From Flavobacterium branchiarum (GTDB lineage Bacteria > Bacteroidota > Bacteroidia > Flavobacteriales > Flavobacteriaceae): a stretch of DNA of 64,000 bases. The stretch lies in the NCBI RefSeq assembly GCF_030409845.1, contig NZ_JAUFQQ010000003.1, positions 2,418,001 through 2,482,000 on the forward strand, given 5' to 3'. The notes beneath the pieces are model-generated. The model worked only from the letters and a program-made list of their open reading frames with translations, was not told the DNA's origin and searched no databases. Shown piece by piece: positions 8,493-16,873 of this stretch. The position numbers and the translations under genes are program-made. Position 1 is the stretch's first letter. Each line of letters starts with the position of its first letter.

Positions 8493-8523
8493 TTGCGGAA
8501 CGTAGTATTAAACTGTATTTTCG
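8493..8523 (+). promoter_or_regulatory. Putative promoter of the PhnA-like gene
   Basis: A -33 TTG (8493-8495) lies 20 bases before TATTTTCG (8516-8523), one mismatch from TAnnTTTG. The intervening AACGTAGTATTAAACT is nearly shared with the promoter at 7761-7790. Confidence 0.5.
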
Positions 8524-8550
8524 CATTTTACAATACTAATAACAAAAAAA

Positions 8551-9129
8551 ATGAGCTTAGAAAGAGAATTAAACAAACGTAGCGGGTCAAAATGTGAACT
8601 TTGTGGTGCAACCGAAAACTTAAAAGTGTATCAAGTTTTACCTACTCAAAAAGGAGGAATTGATGAAAGTGTAATGGCTTGTAGTACTTGTATTGATCAA
8701 ATAGAAAATCCAGATAACGTAGATTTAAATCATTGGAGATGTTTAAATGACAGTATGTGGAACGAGAATGTTGCCGTACAAGTCGTAGCTTGGAGAATGT
8801 TAAGCAGAATGCGTGCAGCAGGATGGCCACAGGAATTACTAGATATGATGTATCTAGACGAAGATACACTAGCATGGGCACAAGCAACTGGAGAAGGTGA
8901 AGATGATGAAAACAAAATCATTCACCGTGATAGTAATGGTGTGATTTTAGAACACGGAGATTCAGTAGTTTTAATTAAAGACTTAAAAGTAAAAGGATCT
9001 AGTATGGTAGCCAAACAAGGAACTGCAGTACGTAACATCCGTTTAGACCATGAAAACGCCGAATACATCGAAGGAAAAGTTGATGGGCAACAAATTGTAA
9101 TTATCACTCAATACGTGAAAAAGATATAG
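8551..9129 (+). CDS. PhnA/YjdM-family zinc-ribbon protein
   Basis: This 192-residue protein has a cysteine-rich N-terminus (CELCG and CSTCID, a zinc ribbon with similarity to HNH-type knuckles), a central helical part, and the C-terminal PhnA domain, recognisable from the stretches DSNGVILEHGDSVVLIKDLK, VKGSSMVAKQGT and VRNIRLDHE (about residues 130-165). The family name comes from the E. coli gene next to the phosphonate operon, but YjdM is not part of the C-P lyase pathway and its function is poorly defined. No phosphonate genes are nearby. The longer N-terminal region is common in Bacteroidota members. Confidence 0.85.
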   Translation: MSLERELNKRSGSKCELCGATENLKVYQVLPTQKGGIDESVMACSTCIDQIENPDNVDLNHWRCLNDSMWNENVAVQVVAWRMLSRMRAAGWPQELLDMMYLDEDTLAWAQATGEGEDDENKIIHRDSNGVILEHGDSVVLIKDLKVKGSSMVAKQGTAVRNIRLDHENAEYIEGKVDGQQIVIITQYVKKI

Positions 9130-9300
9130 TTTTCAGTTTGCAGTCACAGTTTGCAGTCACAGTATTCAGTCACAGTATTCAGTCACAGTATTCAGTCACA
9201 GTTTACGGTTAACAGCTTAAAACTTAAAGTTACAGTTTACAGTTTCAGTACTGCGACTGTAAACTGTGACTGAGACTAAATACTCAATATTAAGACTGCG
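9130..9300. repeat. Short tandem repeats, CAGT(T/A)(T/C)xCAGTCACAGT units
   Basis: About 12-base units such as CAGTCACAGTATT and CAGTTTGCAGTCACAG are repeated directly, then in inverted form (CTGTGACTGAGACT) near 9255-9290. The same word family reappears at 14772-15040, 34575-34690 and 48456-48790. It is non-coding and low in complexity. Confidence 0.8.
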
Positions 9301-9319
9301 ACTGTAAACTGAAAACTAA

Positions 9320-9355
9320 AAAAAGAGGCTATTCATTATGAATAGCCTCTTTTTG
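9320..9355. terminator. Bidirectional intrinsic terminator
   Basis: A near-perfect 17-base stem AAAAAGAGGCTATTCAT / ATGAATAGCCTCTTTTT lies between the convergent PhnA-like gene and the following minus-strand gene. Confidence 0.88.
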
Positions 9356-9372
9356 TATCAGATAAAATCTGT

Positions 9373-9807
9373 TTATTTTTGAAACAACTTGCTTACTTGA
9401 TCTTTTGTTAAAGCTTCGGAAACACTGTTTGAGCTAGCTTCTTTATTAGAAACCATAAACTGAACTGTAGGTTTATCAGCACTCGCAGTATAATGCAACC
9501 AAACATAATTGTTAGGTAACTCTAATTTAATATCATACAAAGGAGTTGCAGTAAATCCGTTTATGATAATATTGTAAAGATTAAGATAATCGTTATCAAT
9601 ATTTTTAAAAGTAAACTTTCTTAAAGTATTGTTTTCGTCATCACTTTGAATACAGTTATAAAATATAGTGTACTCATCTCCAATCTTTTGGATATAATTA
9701 TTATTCACTTTACCTAATTTTTCAACAGGTACAGTTGCAATAACTTTAATTTGAGCAAAGGATGCAAAACTTAAAAACAAAATAGTAATAGTAATAATTT
9801 TTTTCAT
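9373..9807 (-). CDS. Small secreted protein of unknown function
   Basis: The 144-residue product starts with a standard signal peptide MKKIITITILFLSFASFAQ, cut after SFAQ. The mature part (about 125 residues) is mixed beta and polar, with KIGDEYTIFYNCIQSDDENN and ELPNNYVWLHYTAS as visible strands and no cysteine pairs or catalytic motif. I do not recognise a family. It is monocistronic, with a good promoter -7 element upstream and a shared terminator downstream. Confidence 0.7.
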   Translation of the reverse strand: MKKIITITILFLSFASFAQIKVIATVPVEKLGKVNNNYIQKIGDEYTIFYNCIQSDDENNTLRKFTFKNIDNDYLNLYNIIINGFTATPLYDIKLELPNNYVWLHYTASADKPTVQFMVSNKEASSNSVSEALTKDQVSKLFQK

Positions 9808-9839
9808 GATATTCTTTGGGGTTTAATTTATTTTATGCG

Positions 9840-9847
9840 CAAACATA
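9840..9847 (-). promoter_or_regulatory. Promoter -7 element of the small secreted protein gene
   Basis: The minus strand reads TATGTTTG, a perfect TAnnTTTG, 33 bases before the ATG. Confidence 0.55.
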
Positions 9848-9969
9848 ATAATAAAAAAATAATTCCTTTCCTACATAGTTAATTTATTGACATTAAATTT
9901 TAAATTAACATTTAGGATTATTCCCTCTATCACAAATAATAAACAAGTAACTATTTGTCTATAAATAAA

Positions 9970-11316
9970 TTACTCCTCCTCCTTCTTAATTACTTTTCTT
10001 GCCACTTCAATTTTAAATTTTTTGCCTTTCATCTTCTCGTCTTTGATGTTATTTAGCAAATCTTTTACCTTATTAAATTTTACAGCGGCAAACGAAATAA
10101 AATCTTTTACCTCTATTAACCCTAGATCACCTTTTTCAAGTTTTCCTTTTTGAGAAAAGAAACCAACAATATCAATTTTGTTCAATTTTGTCTTCTTTCC
10201 ACCACTAATATATATGGTTTGAAACTCTGGAGGCTTAGGTAAAGTCGTAGCGTTATCGACATTTAAAACTTCCATGTCATAATTAACATAATCTAGTTTT
10301 TTCTCACTTTCGTGAACAATAAGATAAGCCGTTCCCGAAGCAAGCATACGAGCTGTACGTCCGTTACGGTGTGTGAACTCGTCTTCTTTTAAAGGTAAAT
10401 GATAATGAATAACATGATTCATCTCCGGAATATCAAGACCACGAGCAGCCAAATCGGTTGTGATTAAATAACTCACACTTCCGTTTCTAAACTGAATCAA
10501 AGCGCGCTCACGCTCCTCTTGATCCATTCCGCCATGATAATAAGTAGCGTAAATTCCTTTTTCGTTTAATGTATCACTAATACGTTCAGCAGCATCACGG
10601 TGGTTACAGAAAATAATAGCCGATTGTGATTTTAAAGAGCATATTAGGTTAAACAGACTTCCTATTTTGTCTTTGTTTGGAGAAATAACCATTTTCATCG
10701 AAAGATTCGATTTCTCTTCTTCCTCAGGAATAAAATCCAAAATTGTTGGATTAATTACTCTTGTGTATTTAGGAATTTCAATATCTGATGTAGCCGAAAC
10801 CAACACACGTTTATTCAATTTTGGCAATTTACCTATGATAAAAGACATTTGCTCATGGAAACCCAATTGCAATGATTTATCAAATTCATCCAAGATTAAA
10901 GTCTGGATTTTATCTAAACGAAAAGTGCCTCTATCAATATGATCTGCAATTCTTCCTGGAGTTCCTATTAAAACTGCTGGAGGATTGCTTAAGTTCTTAA
11001 TCTCTGTATCGATTGAATGGCCACCGTAACAAATATTAACTTTGTAATCGGTTCCCATTTTTTTCCAAACCTGCTCAATTTGCAATCCTAATTCACGCGA
11101 TGGAACTAGAATTAAACATTGTACAGAAAGGATTTCAGGCTGTAGTAATTCTAAAACCGGAAGTAAAAAAGCTAGTGTTTTACCAGAACCCGTTGGAGAA
11201 AGTAGTAAAACATTATTATCATTCAGGATAGCATCCTGAGCCACTTCTTGCATTTCATTTAGGCTCTCGATACCTAAATTCAAAAGTATATTATTCGAAT
11301 GGTGTTTCTTATTCAT
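9970..11316 (-). CDS. DEAD-box ATP-dependent RNA helicase with DbpA-type RNA-binding domain
   Basis: This 448-residue helicase has a Q motif (LNEMQEVAQDAI), Walker A SPTGSGKT (residues 40-47), PSREL, motif II as DEFD (142-145) in place of DEAD, SAT, and the C-terminal motif VI HRNGRTARM. The last about 75 residues (from TIYISGGKKTKLNKIDIVGF) form a DbpA-like RNA-binding domain, which in E. coli DbpA targets helix 92 of 23S rRNA; a role in large-subunit maturation is therefore inferred. The DEFD variant keeps the first two acidic residues needed for ATP hydrolysis and the last Asp. It appears monocistronic. Confidence 0.9.
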   Translation of the reverse strand: MNKKHHSNNILLNLGIESLNEMQEVAQDAILNDNNVLLLSPTGSGKTLAFLLPVLELLQPEILSVQCLILVPSRELGLQIEQVWKKMGTDYKVNICYGGHSIDTEIKNLSNPPAVLIGTPGRIADHIDRGTFRLDKIQTLILDEFDKSLQLGFHEQMSFIIGKLPKLNKRVLVSATSDIEIPKYTRVINPTILDFIPEEEEKSNLSMKMVISPNKDKIGSLFNLICSLKSQSAIIFCNHRDAAERISDTLNEKGIYATYYHGGMDQEERERALIQFRNGSVSYLITTDLAARGLDIPEMNHVIHYHLPLKEDEFTHRNGRTARMLASGTAYLIVHESEKKLDYVNYDMEVLNVDNATTLPKPPEFQTIYISGGKKTKLNKIDIVGFFSQKGKLEKGDLGLIEVKDFISFAAVKFNKVKDLLNNIKDEKMKGKKFKIEVARKVIKKEEE

Positions 11317-11466
11317 TTTGCAAAAGTAGTCAAAATAATTGTTTCGAGTTTAAAATTTCAAGTTTCCGATTTTTCATCAAAAAACTTCAACTTAATCCAT
11401 ACAATAAAATCATCAACATACCCTAACAAAAACCACTTAAAACAATTATTACAATCCTTATCTCTC

Positions 11467-11665
11467 CTGTCTATCATCTTGTTTCTATTATCTTGCTTCT
11501 ATTATCTTGCTTCTATTATCTTGCTTCTATAATCTACATTCTTTCATCTTTATTCTTTATTCTTTATTCTCTCACATCTATCATCTTACTTCTCACACCC
11601 CAAATCTTTATTCTATAATCTATATTCTTTCTTCTTTCTTCTATCATCTTGCCTCTCTCCCCAAT
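11467..11665. repeat. Polypyrimidine low-complexity tract with 14-base repeats
   Basis: Units of the form TTCTATTATCTTGC are repeated in tandem (best at about 11485-11535), then decay into CTTTATTCTTTATTC runs. The plus strand is strongly pyrimidine-rich. With flanking AT-rich sequence it fills the gap between the helicase gene and the M14 peptidase gene; no gene is seen. Confidence 0.75.
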
Positions 11666-11681
11666 CCTAAAAGAAAATAAT

Positions 11682-11689
11682 TATATTTG
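11682..11689 (+). promoter_or_regulatory. Promoter -7 element of the M14 peptidase gene
   Basis: TATATTTG is a perfect -7 match 21 bases before the chosen ATG at 11711; it argues against the in-frame TTG at 11687 as start. Confidence 0.55.
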
Positions 11690-11710
11690 AATGCTATTAA
11701 AAACCAAATT

Positions 11711-13438
11711 ATGAGAATTTTTACATTTTGCATTTTACTCCTAAGTATCACAACATTTGCGCAGAAAGGCAATAAATACGAGACCTATTTCGAGAAAGGA
11801 AACGGAAATCAATCTGCCAATTACCAAGAAACTATAAAATATTTTACGCTTCTTGCGCATGATTTTCCAACAATCAAAATGCAAGAAATGGGACTTACAG
11901 ATAGTGGTTATCCATTGCACATGATTACATTTAATCCAGAGAAACAATTTGATTTTAATACTATCAAAAAAAACAAAGCTGTAATTCTTCTCAACAATGG
12001 TATTCATGCTGGTGAACCTGATGGAATTGACGCAACAATGCAATTATTTAGAGATTTAGCCCTTGGAAAAATTAAAGTCCCAAAAAATACCGTTATTGTA
12101 ACTATTCCAGTTTATAACATTGGAGGTGCATTAAATAGAAACTCTACAACGAGAGCAAATCAAGATGGTCCAGAAGAGTATGGCTTTCGTGGCAACGCTA
12201 GAAATTACGACCTAAACCGAGATTTAATCAAATCGGACACACGCAATACCAAAAGTTTTGTTGAGATATTCCATAAAATAAATCCTGATGTTTTCATTGA
12301 CAATCATGTCAGTAATGGCTCTGATTACCAATACAAACTAACCTACATTATGACGCAACATAATAAATTAGGTACCGTTTTAGGCGATTATCTCAATCAG
12401 GAAATGATGCCTGAATTGGTCAAAAACTTACAAGAAAAGAACTTTGAAACCACGCCTTACGTAAATGCATTTGAAGAAACACCCGATAATGGTTTTATAC
12501 AATTTTCAGACAGTCCGCGTTACACAACCGGATATACTTCTCTTTTTAACACAATTGGATTTGTAGTCGAAACTCATATGCTTAAAAGTTATGCCGATCG
12601 TGTAAAAGCAACCTATGAATACATGACATCTACAATTGATTTTACAGATGCTAATTATAAGAAAATTAAAGAAATGCGTTTGAAAAACGAAGCGCAATAT
12701 GCTCCTAAAAAACCATATACTATTAAATGGGAAATTGATAGCACAAAAATGACAACCTTTAACTTTTTAGGTTACGAAGCGACTCACAAAAAAAGCGAAG
12801 TCACAACAGGTAACCGTCTATTTTACGATAGAACAAAACCATTCAAAAAAGACATTCCGTACATAAAAGAATTTAAATCGGTAAAGGACATTACTATTCC
12901 ATCGGCATATATCATCCCAAGAGGTTTTTGGAATGTTATCGATTTACTTAAAAGCAATAGCGTTACCTATACTCAACTAAAAAAAGATACTCTAATTGAA
13001 GTTGAAAGTTATAGAATTGCTGATTTCAAAACGACAAATTCTGCTTACGAAGGACATTATTTACACCGAAATACTAAAGTTACTTCTAAAATAACAAAAG
13101 TTACTTTTCACAAAGGTGATTATGTTTTCTCGACTGAACAAAAAGCTATTAAATACCTATTAGAAACTTTAGAACCTGAAGGAGTTGATTCTTTCTTTAA
13201 CTGGAATTTCTTTGATCCAATATTGCAACAAAAAGAAGGGTATTCTGAATATGTTTTTGAAGATACTGCCGCTGAACTTTTAAAAAATAACCCGAAATTA
13301 AGAGCCGAATTAGAACAAACTAAAATCAACGATCCTAAACTTGCTAAAAGCCCGGAAGCTCAATTGGATTGGGTTTACAAACATTCTGCTTATTATGAAA
13401 AAGCACATATGCAATATCCTGTTTATCGTGTTTTATAG
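11711..13438 (+). CDS. Secreted M14-family zinc carboxypeptidase
   Basis: The 575-residue product begins with a signal peptide MRIFTFCILLLSITTFAQ. The N-terminal half is an M14 metallopeptidase: NGIHAGEPDG supplies the HxxE zinc ligands, DNHVSNG the third histidine, NARNYDLNRDL resembles the substrate-binding Asn-Arg region, and VVETHML carries the likely catalytic glutamate. The C-terminal part (from about residue 330) is a beta-rich accessory region. These enzymes remove C-terminal residues from peptides in the periplasm or outside. The start is set by the promoter and signal peptide. The 3' end is partly copied into the downstream repeat array (14042-14080). Confidence 0.9.
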   Translation: MRIFTFCILLLSITTFAQKGNKYETYFEKGNGNQSANYQETIKYFTLLAHDFPTIKMQEMGLTDSGYPLHMITFNPEKQFDFNTIKKNKAVILLNNGIHAGEPDGIDATMQLFRDLALGKIKVPKNTVIVTIPVYNIGGALNRNSTTRANQDGPEEYGFRGNARNYDLNRDLIKSDTRNTKSFVEIFHKINPDVFIDNHVSNGSDYQYKLTYIMTQHNKLGTVLGDYLNQEMMPELVKNLQEKNFETTPYVNAFEETPDNGFIQFSDSPRYTTGYTSLFNTIGFVVETHMLKSYADRVKATYEYMTSTIDFTDANYKKIKEMRLKNEAQYAPKKPYTIKWEIDSTKMTTFNFLGYEATHKKSEVTTGNRLFYDRTKPFKKDIPYIKEFKSVKDITIPSAYIIPRGFWNVIDLLKSNSVTYTQLKKDTLIEVESYRIADFKTTNSAYEGHYLHRNTKVTSKITKVTFHKGDYVFSTEQKAIKYLLETLEPEGVDSFFNWNFFDPILQQKEGYSEYVFEDTAAELLKNNPKLRAELEQTKINDPKLAKSPEAQLDWVYKHSAYYEKAHMQYPVYRVL

Positions 13439-13450
13439 TTGCTCGTTAAT

Positions 13451-14150
13451 TACAAAGTGCGCAAATTTTTGATTTTTGATTGTGTAGAAAACGCTAAGTT
13501 CGCTAAGCTGGAACTTAAAGTTAGAAAGGTTCTATTGCAAAGTGCGCAATTTCTTGATTTTGATTGTGTAGAAAAACGCTAAGTTCGCTAAGCTGGAACT
13601 TAAAAATTAGAAAGGTTCTATCGCAAAGTACGCAAATTTTTGATTTTGATTATGTAAAAAAACGCAAAGTTTGCAAAGCTGGAACTTAAAAATTAGAAAG
13701 GTTCTATCGCAAAGTGCGCAATTTCTTGATTTTTGATTATGTAGAAAAACGCTAAGTTCGCTAAGCTGGAATTTAAAAATTAGAAAGGTTCTATCGCAAA
13801 GTGCGCAATTTCTTGATTTTTGATTATGCAGAAAAACGCTAAGTTCGCTAAGCTGGAACTTAAAGTTAGAAAGGTTCTATTGCAAAGTGCGCAATTTCTT
13901 GATTTTGATTGTGTAGAAATAAACAAATTTCGTTAAGCGGGAACTTAAAGTTAGAAAGGTTCTATCGCAAAGTCCGCAATTTTTTAATTTTGATTGTGTG
14001 GAAAAACGCTAAGTTCGCTAAGCTGGAACTTGAAATTTGAAGATTGGGTTTACAAATAATCTGCTTATTTATGAAAAGGCTTTATCGCAAAGTGCGCAAT
14101 GTTTATATTTTGATTATGTAGAAAAACGCAAAGTTCGCTAAGCTGGAACT
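13451..14150. repeat. Tandem array of about 86-bp units (eight copies)
   Basis: Each unit holds CAAAGTGCGCAATTTCTTG, a TGTGTAGAAAAACGCTAAG segment and TTCGCTAAGCTGGAACTTA, with AGAAAGGTTCTAT closing the unit. Units begin near 13453, 13538, 13624, 13710, 13797, 13883, 13968 and 14088, so spacing is 85-87 bases except the last, which is about 120 because it carries an extra 39-base insert (14042-14080) matching the end of the M14 gene. No frame stays open across the array. It fills most of the 13439-14271 gap. Confidence 0.9.
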
Positions 14151-14171
14151 TAAAGTTAAAAACCCCATTTA

Positions 14172-14258
14172 GCGCGGATTTGCAATCCGTGCCCATAAAG
14201 ATTGGAAACTATAAAAGTTAATACATTGCCGCTATAGATTGCAAATCCGCACTATCGG
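14172..14258. repeat. Inverted repeat GCGGATTTGCAATC / GATTGCAAATCCGC
   Basis: Two 14-base arms, perfect complements, are 49 bases apart (14174-14187 and 14237-14250). The arm sequence is the same word that recurs in the 74-bp tandem array at 15905-16190. Confidence 0.75.
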
Positions 14259-14271
14259 AAAATAAATATTT

Positions 14272-14601
14272 ATGAAAAAAATCATATTACTTCTTACTCT
14301 ATTTGCCTTTTTTGGTTGCTCGAAAGACAAAATATTCTTGCTTACTAATACAGATAATCAAAAATATTATTTATCAGATTCTATTCATAAAATAATAAAG
14401 ACAGACCAAATAAGCTCAACTCCAATTATTATAATCGATGCTAAACCATTTGAATATGATACTGAAAAAGACACCATTTTTATTCCGCTAGAGAAAAAAG
14501 ACTTACATCAAATTTCATTTTTAAATCAACAAACTGCCGTTATGCTTTTTGGCCCTCGAGGTGACAGAGGCGCTGTCGTAATTATGACAAAAAAACAATA
14601 G
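14272..14601 (+). CDS. Small lipoprotein with TonB-plug-like C-terminus
   Basis: The 109-residue product has a lipoprotein signal, MKKIILLLTLFAFFGCSK, with lipobox FFGC. The rest is short: IIIIDAKPFEYDTEKDTIFIP and then LNQQTAVMLFGPRGDRGAVVIMTKK. That last stretch closely resembles the end of the plug domain in SusC/RagA receptors, which reads like IYGSRGANGVILITTK. The protein may therefore be a free-standing plug-like or secretin/TonB short N-terminal-like module, but no barrel is present. No neighbour suggests a role; it is flanked by non-coding repeat arrays on both sides. Confidence 0.65.
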   Translation: MKKIILLLTLFAFFGCSKDKIFLLTNTDNQKYYLSDSIHKIIKTDQISSTPIIIIDAKPFEYDTEKDTIFIPLEKKDLHQISFLNQQTAVMLFGPRGDRGAVVIMTKKQ

Positions 14602-14771
14602 GCGTATTTCTCCACAATCTTGTCCATTTTGAAAAACGAAGAATCTCATTAATAAATCAGTCTTTTTGATAAGTTTCCTCGTTCCTCAGAAAGAAAAAAC
14701 TAGTGAACTGTATTGGAATTATTTCACTAATATTCATAAAGATACACGCTAAATTTCTTTAAACTGTAAAC

Positions 14772-15040
14772 TATCCTTCGACTCCGCTCAGGATGACATT
14801 GCGACTGAAAACTGAGACTAAAAACTGAGACTGAAAACTGAGACTGAAAACTGAGACTGATTTACTGAGACTGATTTACTGAGACTGATTTACTGAGACT
14901 GATTACTGAGACTACTCTTCTACTCCGCTCAGGATGACACTGCGACTGAAAACTGTGACTGATTTACTGTGACTGATTTACTGTGACTGATTTACTGTGA
15001 CTGATTACTGTGACTGATTACTGCGACTAAAAGCTGTGAC
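14772..15040. repeat. CTTCGACTCCGCTCAGGATGACA words plus CTGAGACTGATTTA tandem repeats
   Basis: Two copies of the word TTCGACTCCGCTCAGGATGA (near 14778 and 14917; the second slightly changed) are embedded in 14-base direct repeats CTGAGACTGATTTA and CTGTGACTGATTTA. The same words occur in reverse orientation at 48456-48790. The remainder of the 14602-15205 gap shows only a weak hairpin near 15063-15083. Confidence 0.8.
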
Positions 15041-15205
15041 AGAAAAACAAGTTTGAAGAAATAACCGCTCTACTTAGCGGGTTTCCTCGCTTTTAAAAAT
15101 GATAAAATTACCGAGATTACGTATTTCCGTAATATTACTTAATCTTAGACTATTAAATTTGATAACATTAACCCCAATGCATTAATGTGTTTCAAAAAAA
15201 ATAAA

Positions 15206-15847
15206 ATGAAAGTAAAATTGCTTTTTATAATTGTGCTAATTACAATATTATCATCATGTAAAAAACCGTCAGGACATCTAACAGGAAACATATATTGGAA
15301 ACACAATGATAATATTGATAATAAACCAGATGCTAGTTCAAAAGTTAAGTTATATTCTACTTTAAATAAAGATTGTGAATTTGAAACTACAGCAGATATC
15401 GCTGGAAAATTTACGATTAAAGATATACCAACTGGAAATTATTTTTTAATCGTTCAGTCAGAAAATACAACCACTCATCCAATAGATCATTTAAATAATT
15501 TGCTAAAAAATGCAAACGAAATCAATATCGCACTAGGTTTTGATATCAATAAATTCAAAAAGGAAATTCAAGAAATAAATAAACTCCAAAAAATATATGA
15601 AGCTATTTTAATGGAAGTAAATTCAAATGACTATAAAAGCTTATCAAATCAGGTTTATAGATCTAGAAAAATTCAAAATGAAATTGAATCTAAATCAATA
15701 AATTTAATCAAGGGGTTTCCGAAAGAATTTAAATCAAATTTAGCATTTTACACTGGTTATGATAAGTCTTTAAACTTCTCTTCTGTTGAAATTAAAGAAG
15801 GTAAAACTGCCAATAAAAATATTGATTTCGGAACTACTTATAACTAA
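15206..15847 (+). CDS. Lipoprotein with carboxypeptidase-regulatory-like (CNA-B-like) domain
   Basis: The 213-residue product has signal MKVKLLFIIVLITILSSCKK with lipobox LSSC; the ATG at 15206 is chosen over one seven codons upstream for that reason. After a short linker, GHLTGNIYWKHND...KVKLYS...TTADIAGKFTIKDIPTGNYFLIVQS (about residues 24-90) is the classic Ig-like fold of carboxypeptidase regulatory or CNA-B domains, which serve as structural or binding modules. The following helical part (EIQEINKLQKIYEAIL) and a final strand region are not recognised. It stands alone between repeat arrays. Confidence 0.7.
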   Translation: MKVKLLFIIVLITILSSCKKPSGHLTGNIYWKHNDNIDNKPDASSKVKLYSTLNKDCEFETTADIAGKFTIKDIPTGNYFLIVQSENTTTHPIDHLNNLLKNANEINIALGFDINKFKKEIQEINKLQKIYEAILMEVNSNDYKSLSNQVYRSRKIQNEIESKSINLIKGFPKEFKSNLAFYTGYDKSLNFSSVEIKEGKTANKNIDFGTTYN

Positions 15848-15904
15848 CTTATTTGGTCAAAGCCTTTTATATGGAGTTTTCTTCCTGAGTTGGAAAGACA
15901 AGTT

Positions 15905-16190
15905 TGAGAAAATATTTGTGGTACGGATTGCAAATCCGCACTAACGATTCGGGAAATAAAGATAAGCGAGCTGTATTGGAGAAAATATTTGTGGGTATGG
16001 ATTGCAAATCCGCACTCACGATTGGGGGAATAAAGATTGGCGAGTTGTATTGGAGAAAACATTTGTGGGTACGGATTGTAAATCTGCACTAACGATTCGG
16101 GAAATAAAGATAAGCGAGCTGTATTGGAGAAAACATTTGTGGGTACGGATTGCAAATCTGCACTAACGATTGGATTTATTTCGCAAAGAT
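15905..16190. repeat. Tandem array of 74-bp units with GGATTGCAAATCCGC palindrome
   Basis: The word GGATTGCAAATCCGC recurs at 15925, 15999, 16073 and 16147, exactly 74 bases apart, within units that also carry GATAAGCGAGCTGTATTGGA and a TTTGTGGGTACGG segment. A frame on the minus strand stays open through it by chance of the period; it is not a gene. The array fills the gap between the lipoprotein and the XRE regulator. Confidence 0.9.
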
Positions 16191-16238
16191 TCACAAAGAG
16201 AACACGCTAAGTTCATTGCTCTTCGAATTCTCTAGTAT

Positions 16239-16278
16239 AAAAAAAGCCTAATAAACAGCAATTTATTAGGCTTTTTTT
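16239..16278 (-). terminator. Intrinsic terminator of the XRE regulator gene
   Basis: The 15-base stem AAAAAGCCTAATAAA / TTTATTAGGCTTTTT is directly downstream of the minus-strand gene. Confidence 0.88.
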
Positions 16279-16299
16279 ATTCTGAATGAAGTAATAAAA

Positions 16300-16716
16300 T
16301 TATTTATCCTTCAATATTTTTTCTAAGAACTCAACTTTTTCTTTTTCTGCTTGAAGTAAACGTTCGTAGAGTTTTTTAATTTCATCTACTGATTCCATTA
16401 ATTTATCTAATGGATTAAAAGTGAACGCTGATCCATGCGAAAAAGAACCTTGACTTCCACTATTATCATAAAAATTATTAAAATAATTAATCACGCTTTC
16501 ATCTGAAAAATTTTTAAGAGCTTCAACACTAACTCCTAATGCTTTTGCTACATCGATAAGTTTTTCATCTTCTATAGTTTCGCTGTTTTCTAAAATAGAA
16601 ACGGCCTGTTGGTTTGTTCCCATAGCTTGTGCCAAAGCTTCTTGTTTCATGTCTCTAAGTTCACGAATTCGGCTAATTTTTCGCCCTATATGGTTTGATT
16701 TTGTTAGTGTGCTCAT
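16300..16716 (-). CDS. XRE-family helix-turn-helix regulator with C-terminal coiled coil
   Basis: The 138-residue protein has a Cro/CI-type HTH at residues about 10-66 (IGRKISRIRELRDMKQEALA, MGTNQQAVSILENSE, and LIDVAKALGVSVEALKNF). A linker rich in Ser, Gly and Asn follows, then a likely coiled coil (DKLMESVDEIKKLYERLLQA, about 104-135) that would support dimer or higher assembly. Such proteins bind DNA as dimers; targets are unknown. It is monocistronic and not next to a toxin or a phage gene, so an antitoxin or phage origin is not supported. Confidence 0.82.
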   Translation of the reverse strand: MSTLTKSNHIGRKISRIRELRDMKQEALAQAMGTNQQAVSILENSETIEDEKLIDVAKALGVSVEALKNFSDESVINYFNNFYDNSGSQGSFSHGSAFTFNPLDKLMESVDEIKKLYERLLQAEKEKVEFLEKILKDK

Positions 16717-16813
16717 AATTTAAAGATATTACTTATTGAACAAAAGTACGATTTTTGAGACATGAATTAGTCAAAAATTAAAATTTTATGAAACAAAATT
16801 GCATCTCAAAGTG

Positions 16814-16868
16814 TAGCTCGCGTGAGGGATAGAAGGAAGCTACCGAAGTAGCCCGTATAGCCCGACAG
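16814..16868. repeat. Small palindromic element (GCTCGCGTGAGGGATAG / GTATAGCCCGACAGC)
   Basis: An inner hairpin GAAGCTACCGAAGTAGCCC is flanked by GAGGGATAGAAG and CGTATAGCCCGAC. It resembles in plan the palindromic elements at 5286 and 35957 (CTATC/GATAG arms around a hairpin), but sequence identity is limited, so grouping them is inference. Confidence 0.45.
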
Positions 16869-16873
16869 CGTAT

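Noticed and set aside
9970..11316. Inactive helicase because motif II is not DEAD
   Set aside because: The Asp-Glu pair and all other motifs are present, so activity is expected.
13451..16190. CRISPR array
   Set aside because: The units are 74-86 bp and near identical over their full length, without unique spacers and without cas genes.
15844..16194. A 116-codon minus-strand frame in the 74-bp array
   Set aside because: The repeated ADLQSVP word comes from the palindromic unit; no family, promoter or conserved composition supports a gene.
16300..16716. Antitoxin of a toxin-antitoxin pair
   Set aside because: No small toxin gene lies next to this XRE regulator on either strand.
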